Positions 1 to 6,769 of a DNA stretch of 9,254 bases are shown piece by piece. The stretch's first letter is position 1, and each line of letters begins with the position of its first letter. The notes beneath the pieces are model-generated. The model did no database searches, was not told the DNA's origin, and saw nothing but the letters and a program-made list of their open reading frames with translations. The position numbers and the translations under genes are program-made. The DNA is from Alphaproteobacteria bacterium MarineAlpha6_Bin2 (GTDB lineage Bacteria > Pseudomonadota > Alphaproteobacteria > GCA-002720895). The stretch lies in NCBI GenBank assembly GCA_002937815.1, contig PTKQ01000010.1:1-9254 (forward strand), in the 5' to 3' direction.

Positions 1-944
1 TTTAAACTCCATTTTCTGTTTTCTTTTTTTCCTTTTATTGAAGTTTCTTTCCATAGGTTTAAGATATTTTTTGGAATAAAAAAAGGAGGGTAATTCCATT
101 TTAATTTTTTTCTAGTTTTCTCAACTTCCTCAGGTCCCAAGGCGGCGCCATGACTAGAATTTTTACCTTGTTTGTTAGGTGATCCAAAACCAATAATAGT
201 TTTACATGCTATGAAACTTGGTTTCGTTGACACTTTGGCTTTTTTTATTGAATTATAAATTTGAGTATAGTTATGACCATTAATTCTTTTGACATTCCAG
301 TTACATGACTTAAATCGCTTTAAATGATTTTCTGATGTAGATAAATTTGTTGGGCCGTCAATCGACACACTATTGTCGTCAAATAAAACTATTAGTTTAT
401 TTAAGTTCAAATGTCCTGCTAATGAAATTGATTCATGGCTAATACCTTCCATTAAGCATCCGTCTCCGACTATAACATAAGTAAGATGGTTAACTAATTC
501 TTTTCCAAATTTCGATGATAAATGTTTTTCTGCTATAGCCATACCAACGGCATTAGCAAAACCTTGTCCTAGTGGTCCAGTCGTTGCTTCCACTCCTTCA
601 GTTAAATTATATTCAGGGTGTCCAGGTGTTTTACTATTTAATTGTCTAAATTTTTTAATATCATTAATATTTATTCCTTTATATCCAGTTAAATACAAAA
701 GAGAGTATAAAAGCATTGAACCATGACCAGCTGACAGTATAAATCTGTCTCTATCTGGCCACTGTGGATTATCAGAATTAAATTTTAAAAAATATTTAAA
801 AAGTATAGTTGCTACATCAGACATGCCCATGGGCATTCCTGGATGTCCCGAATTAGCTTTTTCAACAGCATCCACTGATAAAAATCTGATAGCATTAGAC
901 ATTTGATTTAAATTTTTGGTATTTAATTTGTTTGTGGCTTTCAC
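1..944 (-). CDS. tkt: Transketolase, N-terminal part (runs off left edge)
   Basis: Transketolase moves two-carbon ketol units between sugar phosphates using thiamine diphosphate (pentose phosphate and Calvin-type pathways, cytoplasm). The minus frame is open from a stop at 963-965 to the window edge, giving about 314 of the roughly 660 residues usual for the family, so the gene is cut by the window and not broken. Visible family motifs, in order (numbered from a GTG at 942-944), are SGHPG (H34), ILSAGHG, PGHPE, the thiamine-diphosphate motif GDG followed about 27 residues later by DDN, and SSHGAALG, the equivalent of the E. coli H261 region. The start is uncertain. ATG at 900-902 leaves only two residues before the conserved NAIRFLS, fewer than relatives carry, so I prefer GTG 944; neither has a well-placed ribosome binding site. 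It is divergent from zapA. Identification is firm; only the start is open. Confidence 0.95.
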   Translation of the reverse strand, partial: MKATNKLNTKNLNQMSNAIRFLSVDAVEKANSGHPGMPMGMSDVATILFKYFLKFNSDNPQWPDRDRFILSAGHGSMLLYSLLYLTGYKGININDIKKFRQLNSKTPGHPEYNLTEGVEATTGPLGQGFANAVGMAIAEKHLSSKFGKELVNHLTYVIVGDGCLMEGISHESISLAGHLNLNKLIVLFDDNSVSIDGPTNLSTSENHLKRFKSCNWNVKRINGHNYTQIYNSIKKAKVSTKPSFIACKTIIGFGSPNKQGKNSSHGAALGPEEVEKTRKKLKWNYPPFFIPKNILNLWKETSIKGKKENRKWSL

Positions 945-1047
945 AGTTTGATATTTTAGATCCTAGAAATTAATTTTTGCTATCAATTATAGAATAAAAA
1001 AATATACTTTAAATATAAGAATATTTTTAATAAATTTTACTTAAATT
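945..1047. other. Divergent tkt/zapA intergenic region
   Basis: This 103-bp, almost purely A/T spacer separates two divergent genes and must hold the promoters for both, unless transcription enters from further away. A TATACT hexamer at 1003-1008 (plus strand) is a possible -10 element for zapA, but no -35 at normal spacing is visible. The first bases (945-965) continue the open tkt frame up to its in-frame stop. It is too short to hold a 6S RNA gene, which in many alphaproteobacteria lies near zapA. Confidence 0.5.
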
Positions 1048-1395
1048 ATGGCAAATCTTAGAATAAATATTAATAATAGATTCTATGATATTACCTGTGA
1101 TAAAAATAATGAAAAATACGTTTTGGAATTATCAAAACAATATGATGCTAAAGTGCGAGAACAATCTTTAAAAGTAAAAAATGTTGATCATTCAAGATTA
1201 TTAGTTTTAACAGGTATTATATTATGTGAAGAATTAGATAAGATCCTAAAAAAAGATTCAAAAATTGATAATCCGTATGGTAAAAATTATAAAGAACAAG
1301 TTACAGGCATTAAAGAAAAATATATACAAAGGATAAATCATATAAAAGATAAAATTGATAGTTTGATTAATCGCATACAATCACATAACAAATGA
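1048..1395 (+). CDS. zapA: Cell division protein ZapA
   Basis: ZapA is a small cytoplasmic protein that binds FtsZ and bundles protofilaments in the division ring. The 115-residue product has the usual family length. Its N-terminal half shows the family pattern: a short beta-strand start (LRININNRFYDITC), then YVLELSKQYDAKV, then a hydrophobic helix (about 49-63, RLLVLTGIILCEELD) where relatives have a leucine/alanine-rich helix ending in DEL. The C-terminal 50 residues are charged, lysine-rich and heptad-like, fitting the coiled coil used for dimerisation. The ATG at 1048 is the first possible start and lacks a Shine-Dalgarno. The stop overlaps the next start (ATGA), which suggests translational coupling to ymdB. 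In many alphaproteobacteria zapA is followed by a 6S RNA and a 5-formyltetrahydrofolate cyclo-ligase gene; both are missing here. Sequence identity to the family is moderate, so context adds weight. Confidence 0.85.
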   Translation: MANLRININNRFYDITCDKNNEKYVLELSKQYDAKVREQSLKVKNVDHSRLLVLTGIILCEELDKILKKDSKIDNPYGKNYKEQVTGIKEKYIQRINHIKDKIDSLINRIQSHNK

Positions 1396-2198
1396 AAATT
1401 CTTTTCTTTGGGGATATTTTTGGGAGATCAGGAAGAGATACTTTAATAAAAAAACTTCCTTATTTTAAAAAAAAATTAAATCCAGATTTTATTTTAGTTA
1501 ATGGAGAGAATGCATCTCATGGGAGAGGTATATCTCAAATTATATGTAAAGATTTGTTTGATTCTGGAATAGATATTATTACAGGAGGGAATCACATTTT
1601 TGATAATAAAGATGTTTTTAATTTTATAAATGATGAGATTAGACTTCTAAGACCTATTAATTATCCTATCGATACACCTGGAAATGGATTTGGAGTTTAT
1701 GAAAAAAATCAAAAAAAATTATTAGTAATAAATGTAATGGGTAGGATTTTTATGAACCCACTTGATGATCCATTTGAAAGCGTAAAAAAAATATTAAATA
1801 ATCATTTGTTAGGCAAAGATATCACTGCATCAATAATAGATATGCATGCCGAAGCAACAAGCGAAAAAATGGCTATAGGACATGAGTTTGATGGTAAAGT
1901 AAGTTTGGTTGTAGGTACTCATACTCATATTCCAACAGCAGATGCTCATATATTAAATAATGGAACAGCATATATTTCAGATCTTGGAATGTGTGGTGAT
2001 TATGACTCAATTATAGGCTTGGACAAAAACAAATCTCTTGAGAAATTTAAAAAGAAAATACCTATAAGCGGCATATCTCCCGCATCGGGAGAAGCCAGCA
2101 TATCTGGAGTTTTTGTTGAGACAAATGATGAATCTGGTCTTGCAATGTCCATAAAATTAATAATTGTTGGTGGCAAATTGCAAAGTACTTGGTCTTAA
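1392..2198 (+). CDS. ymdB: YmdB-family metallophosphoesterase (TIGR00282-type)
   Basis: This is a cytoplasmic binuclear-metal phosphoesterase. The Bacillus YmdB has 2',3'-cyclic-nucleotide phosphodiesterase activity; the role in alphaproteobacteria is not well defined. All expected metal ligands are visible in the 268 residues: D8 in GDIFGRSGR, E39/N40 in VNGENASHG, N67 (with H68) in GGNHIFD, H152 in DMHAEATSEK, and H177 and H179 in GTHTHIPTAD. This matches the YmdB ligand set with a two-residue shift in the later ones. Length is typical. The N-terminal GDI(F/V)G begins a few residues after the ATG at 1392, so the start is secure. It overlaps zapA by 4 bp (ATGA) and ends 25 bp before yebC, so zapA-ymdB-yebC look like one transcription unit. 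No signal peptide or membrane segment is seen. It looks intact. Confidence 0.93.
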   Translation: MKILFFGDIFGRSGRDTLIKKLPYFKKKLNPDFILVNGENASHGRGISQIICKDLFDSGIDIITGGNHIFDNKDVFNFINDEIRLLRPINYPIDTPGNGFGVYEKNQKKLLVINVMGRIFMNPLDDPFESVKKILNNHLLGKDITASIIDMHAEATSEKMAIGHEFDGKVSLVVGTHTHIPTADAHILNNGTAYISDLGMCGDYDSIIGLDKNKSLEKFKKKIPISGISPASGEASISGVFVETNDESGLAMSIKLIIVGGKLQSTWS

Positions 2199-2223
2199 AA
2201 TATTTTTTTATTATATTTTAGTT

Positions 2224-2946
2224 ATGGCTGGTCATTCAAAATTTAAAAACATAATGTTTCGCAAGGGTGCTCAAGATAAGAAAAGAGCAAAAACTTTTGG
2301 AAAACTTGGAAGAGAAATTCAAATAGCCTCAAAACTTGGGGGAACAGATCTAAATTTAAATCACAGATTGAGGACCGCTATTGATAGTGCAAAAGCTGCT
2401 AATATGCCAAAAGATAATATTGATAGAGCTATAAAAAGAAGTTTTGATAATGAATTAAATAATTTAGAAGAAATTAAGTATGAAGGTTTTGGACCAGGGG
2501 GGACATTATTTATCATAGATACCATGACAGATAACAAAAATAGAACTGTATCAGAATTAAGACAAATTTTTTCAAAAAATGGAGGCTCTATTGCAGATAG
2601 TGGTAATGTATCTCATACATTTAAAAGAAAAGGGGAACTTGTTTATAAAATAGAAAAAAGTTTTGAATCTAAAATTTTTGATTTAGCAGTAGAGTTTGGT
2701 GCAGATGATATTATAACTGACAATGAAAATTGCATAATATATTGTGAACCTGAAAAAATAAATAATATAAAAGAGAAAGTTTCTACATTGTCAATTGAAC
2801 CCACATCAATTTCTTTAACTTGGATCTCATCAAATAAAATTAATATAAATAATAAAGAAGACGAAAAAAAATTTTTTAATTTAATTAACGAATTAGAAGA
2901 TAACGAAGATGTTCAAAATGTTTCTTCAAATTATGGTATTTCATAA
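2224..2946 (+). CDS. yebC: YebC/PmpR-family protein
   Basis: This is a YebC-family cytoplasmic protein. Members were first described as transcriptional regulators (PmpR), and some relatives relieve ribosome stalling at proline stretches; which role applies here cannot be told from sequence. The 240-residue product matches the family length and begins with the hallmark MAGHSKF, followed by the Lys/Arg-rich segment KGAQDKKRAKTFGKLGREI. Next come RLRTAIDSAKAANMPKDNIDRAI, the central YEGFGPGG motif and DNKNRTVSELR...GGSIADSGNVS, all strongly conserved landmarks. The frame stays open 20 codons upstream to an ATG at 2164, but that stretch lies over the end of ymdB in another frame and lacks family similarity, so ATG 2224 is the start. 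No Shine-Dalgarno precedes it. In many alphaproteobacteria yebC is followed by ruvC-ruvA-ruvB; here a small nuclease gene follows. Confidence 0.96.
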   Translation: MAGHSKFKNIMFRKGAQDKKRAKTFGKLGREIQIASKLGGTDLNLNHRLRTAIDSAKAANMPKDNIDRAIKRSFDNELNNLEEIKYEGFGPGGTLFIIDTMTDNKNRTVSELRQIFSKNGGSIADSGNVSHTFKRKGELVYKIEKSFESKIFDLAVEFGADDIITDNENCIIYCEPEKINNIKEKVSTLSIEPTSISLTWISSNKININNKEDEKKFFNLINELEDNEDVQNVSSNYGIS

Positions 2947-2988
2947 GAAGTTTTTGATACAATAGACTTACAAAAAGAGTAAAAAAAT

Positions 2989-3297
2989 ATGGCTGATAAA
3001 ACATGGAAAGCAAGGGAAAGACAAGTGGCAGGCTATTTTAATACTAATAGGACCCCATTAAGCGGAGGTTCTTCAAGGCACACAAGGTCTGATTCTTTAC
3101 ACAATGAATTATTTATTGAATGTAAATTAAGAAAAAAACATTCAGTTATATCATTATGGGATGAAACTAATGAAATGGCTAAGAAAGAATCCAAAATACC
3201 AGTTATTTCGTTATGCGAATCTGGCAGGCCCGGTTTCTGGGTTATGGTTCATAGCGATGATTTAGAAAAAGTAGCAGAAACAATAAAAAAAAAATAA
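2989..3297 (+). CDS. Small PD-(D/E)XK nuclease, Hjc-like putative Holliday junction resolvase
   Basis: The 102-residue protein carries a recognisable PD-(D/E)XK endonuclease core. E10 sits in an N-terminal helix (KARERQVAGYF), a glycine/serine loop follows (PLSGGSSR, 23-30), then D35 and the E44-C-K46 pair (FIECK), giving D-x8-E-x-K. A helix with W57 and an A-K-K-E stretch follows, then a beta strand (PVISL) and a closing GFWVMVHSDD. The order Glu helix, SGG loop, D, ExK, and the total size are those of archaeal Hjc-type four-way-junction resolvases and small phage or bacterial relatives. There is no signal peptide, membrane segment or second domain, and all core catalytic residues are present. 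It sits 42 bp after yebC, where relatives often have ruvCAB, so it may resolve recombination intermediates. That role is inference from fold and position; a structure-specific repair nuclease is the main alternative. ATG 2989 is preceded only by a weak AGAG. Confidence 0.75.
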   Translation: MADKTWKARERQVAGYFNTNRTPLSGGSSRHTRSDSLHNELFIECKLRKKHSVISLWDETNEMAKKESKIPVISLCESGRPGFWVMVHSDDLEKVAETIKKK

Positions 3298-3310
3298 TCT
3301 GATAATCTTA

Positions 3311-3328
3311 TAAAGAAATAATTCTTTA
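3311..3328 (+). repeat. Perfect 7-bp inverted repeat before tolQ
   Basis: TAAAGAA (3311-3317) and TTCTTTA (3322-3328) are exact inverted copies around a four-base ATAA loop, followed by GTTTTCT. It lies 14 bp after the nuclease stop and just upstream of a TATAAT. It could be a weak terminator for the upstream genes (only one G-C pair, short T run) or a binding site overlapping the tolQ promoter. A/T-only symmetry can also arise by chance in DNA this AT-rich. Confidence 0.35.
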
Positions 3329-3339
3329 GTTTTCTACGT

Positions 3340-3345
3340 TATAAT
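3340..3345 (+). promoter_or_regulatory. Candidate -10 element for the tol-pal genes
   Basis: An exact TATAAT lies 41 bp before the tolQ ATG, which would give a short leader of about 35 bases. No convincing -35 hexamer is found at 16-18 bp spacing; that region is occupied by the inverted repeat at 3311-3328. The 89-bp gap is among the largest in the window and precedes a functional unit, which supports a promoter here, but exact TATAAT matches are common in such AT-rich sequence. Confidence 0.3.
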
Positions 3346-3386
3346 TTTACAATGCAATTTATAAAAAATTTTATTAAAAAAACACA

Positions 3387-4082
3387 ATGGAAACTCAAGC
3401 TGTAGATACAGTTAATGTGATTCAAAATGGAGCATTTGATTTATCTATCATGTCTCTATTTTTTAGAGCTGACCCAGTAGTTAAATTAGTGATACTTGGT
3501 TTATTTCTATCATCGGTTTGGAGTTGGGCAATTATTATTAATAAAATTAAAATTATAAAAAAACTTAATATTGTTACAAAAAAGTTTGAAGAAATTTTTT
3601 GGTCATCAAATTCGTTAGAAGATTTGTATACAAAGACAGAAAGCAAAAATGATCATGCAATGATTTCAACATTTAATAAAGCAATGATTGAGTGGTTAAG
3701 AATAAGAGGAACCAAGTTAAAAGACCAAATGGAATCTAGATTAAACAATACATTGAATTCCTCAATAAATAATGAAATGACAAAATTAGAAAAAAATATG
3801 ATTTTCTTAGCTTCACTTGGTTCCTCAGCTCCTTTTGTTGGTTTGTTTGGAACTGTTTGGGGTATTATGAATAGCTTTCAGGCAATAGGAATAACAAAAA
3901 ATACTAGTTTGGCTGTAGTTGCTCCTGGAATAGCAGAAGCATTATTTGCGACAGCTCTCGGGTTAATTGCTGCTATACCAGCAGTTATAGCTTATAATAA
4001 GATATCAAGTGTTTTAGATAATTATTCAGTTCGCTTAGAAACCTTTGCACAAGAGTTTGTAGGACGTGTAACAAGAAAATAA
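3387..4082 (+). CDS. tolQ: TolQ, proton-channel subunit of the Tol-Pal system
   Basis: TolQ is the MotA/TolQ/ExbB-family inner-membrane protein that, with TolR, uses the proton gradient to energise TolA during outer-membrane constriction. The 231 residues show the expected layout: a first membrane helix at about 30-51 (VVKLVILGLFL to WSWAIII), a long cytoplasmic loop (52-138), a second helix at about 139-163 containing LGSSAPFVGLFGTVWGIM, and a third at about 173-203 (VVAPGIAEALFATALGLIAAIPAV). The GLFGTVWGIM and ALFATALGLIAAIPA stretches are family signatures containing the pore-lining Thr and Ser positions. ATG 3387 gives the METxA-type beginning seen in alphaproteobacterial TolQ. It is followed by tolR after 5 bp. 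The thioesterase gene ybgC, which often precedes tolQ in other proteobacteria, is not present here. Confidence 0.97.
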   Translation: METQAVDTVNVIQNGAFDLSIMSLFFRADPVVKLVILGLFLSSVWSWAIIINKIKIIKKLNIVTKKFEEIFWSSNSLEDLYTKTESKNDHAMISTFNKAMIEWLRIRGTKLKDQMESRLNNTLNSSINNEMTKLEKNMIFLASLGSSAPFVGLFGTVWGIMNSFQAIGITKNTSLAVVAPGIAEALFATALGLIAAIPAVIAYNKISSVLDNYSVRLETFAQEFVGRVTRK

Positions 4083-4087
4083 AAAAA

Positions 4088-4558
4088 ATGATAGGAAGAC
4101 TCCACGCAAGAAATAGTTCAAAATTTGCAAGAATTATAAAAAGAAATAAAACAATAAGTCAAATTAACGTAACACCAATGGTCGATGTTATGCTTGTTTT
4201 ATTAGTCATTTTTATGATAACAGCTCCACTTTTAACTGTAGGAGTGCCAATTAATCTTCCAAAAACGAAAGCACAAGCATTACCTGAAGACCAAGCTCCA
4301 TTGGCTATCACTATTAATAAAGATGAAAAAGTTTTTTTACAAGAAACTGAGATTGATTTAGAAAATTTAATACCAAGACTCATTGCCATTTCTGAAAATA
4401 AAAGTGATACAAAAATTTTCATTCGTGCAGATAAAGTTTTATCATATGGTAAAGTTATTGAAATTATGGGAATGATCAACTCTGCTGGATTTACTAAAAT
4501 GGCATTGGTTACAGATTTTCCAAAACCAAAATCAAAGCCAAAATTGAAAAAAAAATAA
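4088..4558 (+). CDS. tolR: TolR, ExbD-type motor partner
   Basis: TolR is the single-pass ExbD/TolR-family protein that pairs with TolQ to form the proton-driven motor acting on TolA. Its 156 residues start with a basic cytoplasmic tail (residues 1-22, rich in Arg and Lys), then the signature INVTPMVDVMLVLLVIFMITAP at about 26-47. The membrane-embedded, proton-carrying aspartate is D33. The periplasmic part (about 50-145) shows the ExbD-like pattern ending in IFIRADKVLSYGKVIEIMGMINSAGF. The last dozen residues are a Lys/Pro-rich tail not needed by the fold. The start at 4088 lies 5 bp after the tolQ stop. The stop codon TAA is directly followed by the ATG of tolA with no spacer, so tolR and tolA are probably coupled in translation. 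Confidence 0.97.
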   Translation: MIGRLHARNSSKFARIIKRNKTISQINVTPMVDVMLVLLVIFMITAPLLTVGVPINLPKTKAQALPEDQAPLAITINKDEKVFLQETEIDLENLIPRLIAISENKSDTKIFIRADKVLSYGKVIEIMGMINSAGFTKMALVTDFPKPKSKPKLKKK

Positions 4559-5395
4559 ATGAATATTAATCATTTAGTTTTTAACCCTTTAAAAAATGAA
4601 ATATTAAATAAAAAAAATTATTTAATACAATCATTTATACTTCATTTATGTGTTATTTTTTTAATATATTATGGTGTTCCGAATCTTTTCAAATATAGAA
4701 CAGAATTTTTACCGCCACTACCCGTTGAGATAATAAATATCTCTCATAAAACTGCTGCACCAAAAGTTAATTTTAAAAAAAATAAGGATGAAGAAACAAA
4801 AAAAAATAATTATGAAGCAACAGAAGATAAAACTAAATATAATACACAAGACAAAAGTATAGATGACGATCCAGATGCGGTTGCATTAAATAAAACTCAA
4901 TTAAAAAAAAAAAAAACTGTAGTTAAAGTAAACAAAATAAAAAAAAAACCTAACCAACTTCAAAGTGTTTTGAAATCTATTGAACAAATGAAGCAAGATT
5001 TAAGAAATAAAAAGGAATCAAAAAAAGAAAAAGTTGTTCAAAAAGATGAAAAATTAACTCCTGACAAGCTTGGTATGACACTTACTATAAGTGAAATAGA
5101 TGCAATGAGGAAGCATTTTGAAAAATGTTGGAACATTCCTTCAGGAGCACGAGAGGCTGGAAATTTAGCAACTGAAATTAAAGTTAGATTTGATAAAGAA
5201 GGAAATGTAATAAATGCTAGAATATTAGATATAAATAGAATAAGACGAGATACTTATTTCAGAACAGCTGCTGAAAGTGCTTTAAGGGCCGTACTTAATC
5301 CTAGATGTAAAAATGCTCCTTTACCAATTGATAAATATGATAAATGGAAAAATATTACTTTAAATTTTGACCCAAAAAGTGTTATTGGTTATTAA
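4559..5395 (+). CDS. tolA: TolA, periplasm-spanning energy transducer
   Basis: TolA is anchored in the inner membrane, energised by TolQ-TolR, and reaches across the periplasm to TolB and Pal. In its 278 residues there is one N-terminal membrane helix at about 21-40 (YLIQSFILHLCVIFLIYYGV). A highly charged, lysine-rich linker or coiled-coil stalk follows (about 62-172), then a TonB-C-like domain (about 175-275) with LTISEIDAMRKHFEKCWNIP, VRFDKEGNV, a run of AAESALRAVLNPRC and KYDKWKNITLNFDP, close to the alphaproteobacterial pattern. C190 and C250 probably form the domain's conserved disulfide. The stalk is shorter than in E. coli TolA (about 420 residues). It is encoded by A-rich DNA including a run of 14 A (4903-4916) and one of 10 A (4939-4948), possible slippage sites. 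The start abuts the tolR stop; tolB follows after 5 bp. Confidence 0.95.
   Translation: MNINHLVFNPLKNEILNKKNYLIQSFILHLCVIFLIYYGVPNLFKYRTEFLPPLPVEIINISHKTAAPKVNFKKNKDEETKKNNYEATEDKTKYNTQDKSIDDDPDAVALNKTQLKKKKTVVKVNKIKKKPNQLQSVLKSIEQMKQDLRNKKESKKEKVVQKDEKLTPDKLGMTLTISEIDAMRKHFEKCWNIPSGAREAGNLATEIKVRFDKEGNVINARILDINRIRRDTYFRTAAESALRAVLNPRCKNAPLPIDKYDKWKNITLNFDPKSVIGY
4903..4916 (+). repeat. 14-base poly(A) tract inside tolA
   Basis: Fourteen consecutive A bases encode the end of a Leu codon, four Lys codons and the first base of a Thr codon (residues 115-120 of TolA), in the stalk between the membrane helix and the C-terminal domain. It is the longest homopolymer I can find in the window. A one-base length change would remove the C-terminal domain from the product. 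Confidence 0.95.
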
Positions 5396-5400
5396 TAATT

Positions 5401-6723
5401 ATGTTTTATAAACTAAAAAGAATATTAATAATTTTTGTATTTCTTTCATTTGTTTCACAAACAAAAGCTGAATTAAAAATTGATATTACATCTGGTTACT
5501 CCGAGCCTACACCGATTGGAATTAGCGAATTTATAAGCACTTCACCTGAGGAGAAAATGGTATCAAAGCAAGTATCTAATTTAATAAAAGATGATTTAGA
5601 AAGATCGGGTCTTTTTAGAGTAATTGATCCAAAAGCTTATATACAAAAAATATCAACTATTAATATTCAACCTAGATTTTCGGATTGGAAAATTATTAAT
5701 GCTCAAGCTTTAATAGTTGGGCAATCAAACATACAAAGCAATGGTGATATTAGAATAGAATTTAGATTATGGGATGTTTTTGCTGAACAACAAATGGCAG
5801 GTTGGGCATTTAATACAACTAGAAGCAATTGGAGGCAGATATCTCATAGGATAGCAGATAAAATTTATGAGAGATTAACAGGGGAAATCGGGTATTTTGA
5901 TACAAGAATTGCATATGTTGCAGAGAGTGGCCCACCAAAACAAAGAATTAAAAGGTTAGCTATTATGGACCAAGATGGAGCAAATCATCGTTTTTTAACA
6001 AATGGAAAAAATTTAGTTTTAACACCTCGTTTTTCACCTTCACAACAAGAATTAACCTATTTGTCTTTCATTAACAGAATACCAAGAGTCTATCTTTTAG
6101 ATATTGAAACAGGAAGACAAGAAATTGTTGGAGATTTTCCAGGCATGACTTTTGCTCCCCGATTTTCACCATTAGGTGATGAAGTAATTATGACATTGGC
6201 TGATAAGGGCAATTCCGACATTTATACCCTAAATCTTAAAACAAATATTTCTAAACAACTAACAAAATATCCAGGAATAGACACATCTCCATCATATTCT
6301 CCTAATAGTAAACAAATAGTCTTTAATTCCGATAGAGGAGGTTCTCCGCAATTATATGTTATGAGTAGTAATGGAAAAAACATTAAAAGAATTAGTTTTG
6401 GGAAAGGAAACTATTCTACACCAGTTTGGTCGCCAAGAGGGGACTATATTGCATTTACAAAGTTTCATAAGGGCACTTTTTATGTAGGCGTTATGACGGC
6501 TAAAGGAAAAGGTGAGCGAGTAATAGCTAAAGGTTTTTTAGTTGAAGGTCCAACATGGACCCCAAATGGTAGAATGATTGCATATACAAAAAAAGACTAT
6601 CCAAAAGAAAAAAAAGAAGGGAAAACTAAGATTTATCTTATTGATCTTACAGGTTTTAATGATCGACAAATAAACACTCCTTTAGAAGCCTCTGATCCAG
6701 CATGGTCGCCGCTACTTCAATAA
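5401..6723 (+). CDS. tolB: TolB, periplasmic beta-propeller protein
   Basis: TolB is a periplasmic partner of TolA and Pal. The 440 residues match the family length. A Sec signal peptide covers residues 1-23 (KLKR, then a hydrophobic core, then TKA before E24). The N-terminal alpha/beta domain (about 24-165) contains the IGISEFISTSPEEK and LERSGLFRVIDP landmarks plus FRLWDVFAEQQMAGW. From about 165 a six-bladed WD40-like (PD40) propeller is marked by repeated motifs: PRFSPSQQELTYLS (209), PRFSPLGDEVIMT (253), PSYSPNSKQIVFNSDRGG (297), PVWSPRGDYIAFTK (341), PTWTPNGRMIAYTK (384) and PAWSPLL (433). The S-D-R-G-G-x-P-Q-(L/I)-Y signature is intact. ATG 5401, 5 bp after tolA, gives a complete signal peptide. 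All blades are present and it looks fully functional. Confidence 0.98.
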   Translation: MFYKLKRILIIFVFLSFVSQTKAELKIDITSGYSEPTPIGISEFISTSPEEKMVSKQVSNLIKDDLERSGLFRVIDPKAYIQKISTINIQPRFSDWKIINAQALIVGQSNIQSNGDIRIEFRLWDVFAEQQMAGWAFNTTRSNWRQISHRIADKIYERLTGEIGYFDTRIAYVAESGPPKQRIKRLAIMDQDGANHRFLTNGKNLVLTPRFSPSQQELTYLSFINRIPRVYLLDIETGRQEIVGDFPGMTFAPRFSPLGDEVIMTLADKGNSDIYTLNLKTNISKQLTKYPGIDTSPSYSPNSKQIVFNSDRGGSPQLYVMSSNGKNIKRISFGKGNYSTPVWSPRGDYIAFTKFHKGTFYVGVMTAKGKGERVIAKGFLVEGPTWTPNGRMIAYTKKDYPKEKKEGKTKIYLIDLTGFNDRQINTPLEASDPAWSPLLQ

Positions 6724-6769
6724 AAAAAAAACTTGTATAAACAGATCTTATTGATAGTATTATTTTTTA

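Noticed and set aside
900..902. ATG as the tkt start
   Set aside because: It leaves only two residues ahead of the conserved NAIRFLS stretch; the frame continues upstream with plausible coding to a GTG at 942-944. Not excluded, only less favoured.
2164..2223. In-frame ATG 20 codons upstream of yebC
   Set aside because: The added residues overlap the end of ymdB and have no family similarity; the conserved MAGHSKF start is at 2224.
3422..3646. Minus-strand open frame opposite tolQ
   Set aside because: It lies wholly over the well-supported tolQ; its hydrophobic look is the antisense of membrane-helix codons.
4159..4479. Minus-strand open frame opposite tolR
   Set aside because: It lies entirely over a recognisable TolR and has no family features of its own.
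6722..6731. Ten-A run at the tolB stop as a minus-strand terminator tail
   Set aside because: No stem precedes it on either strand and no minus-strand gene lies nearby.
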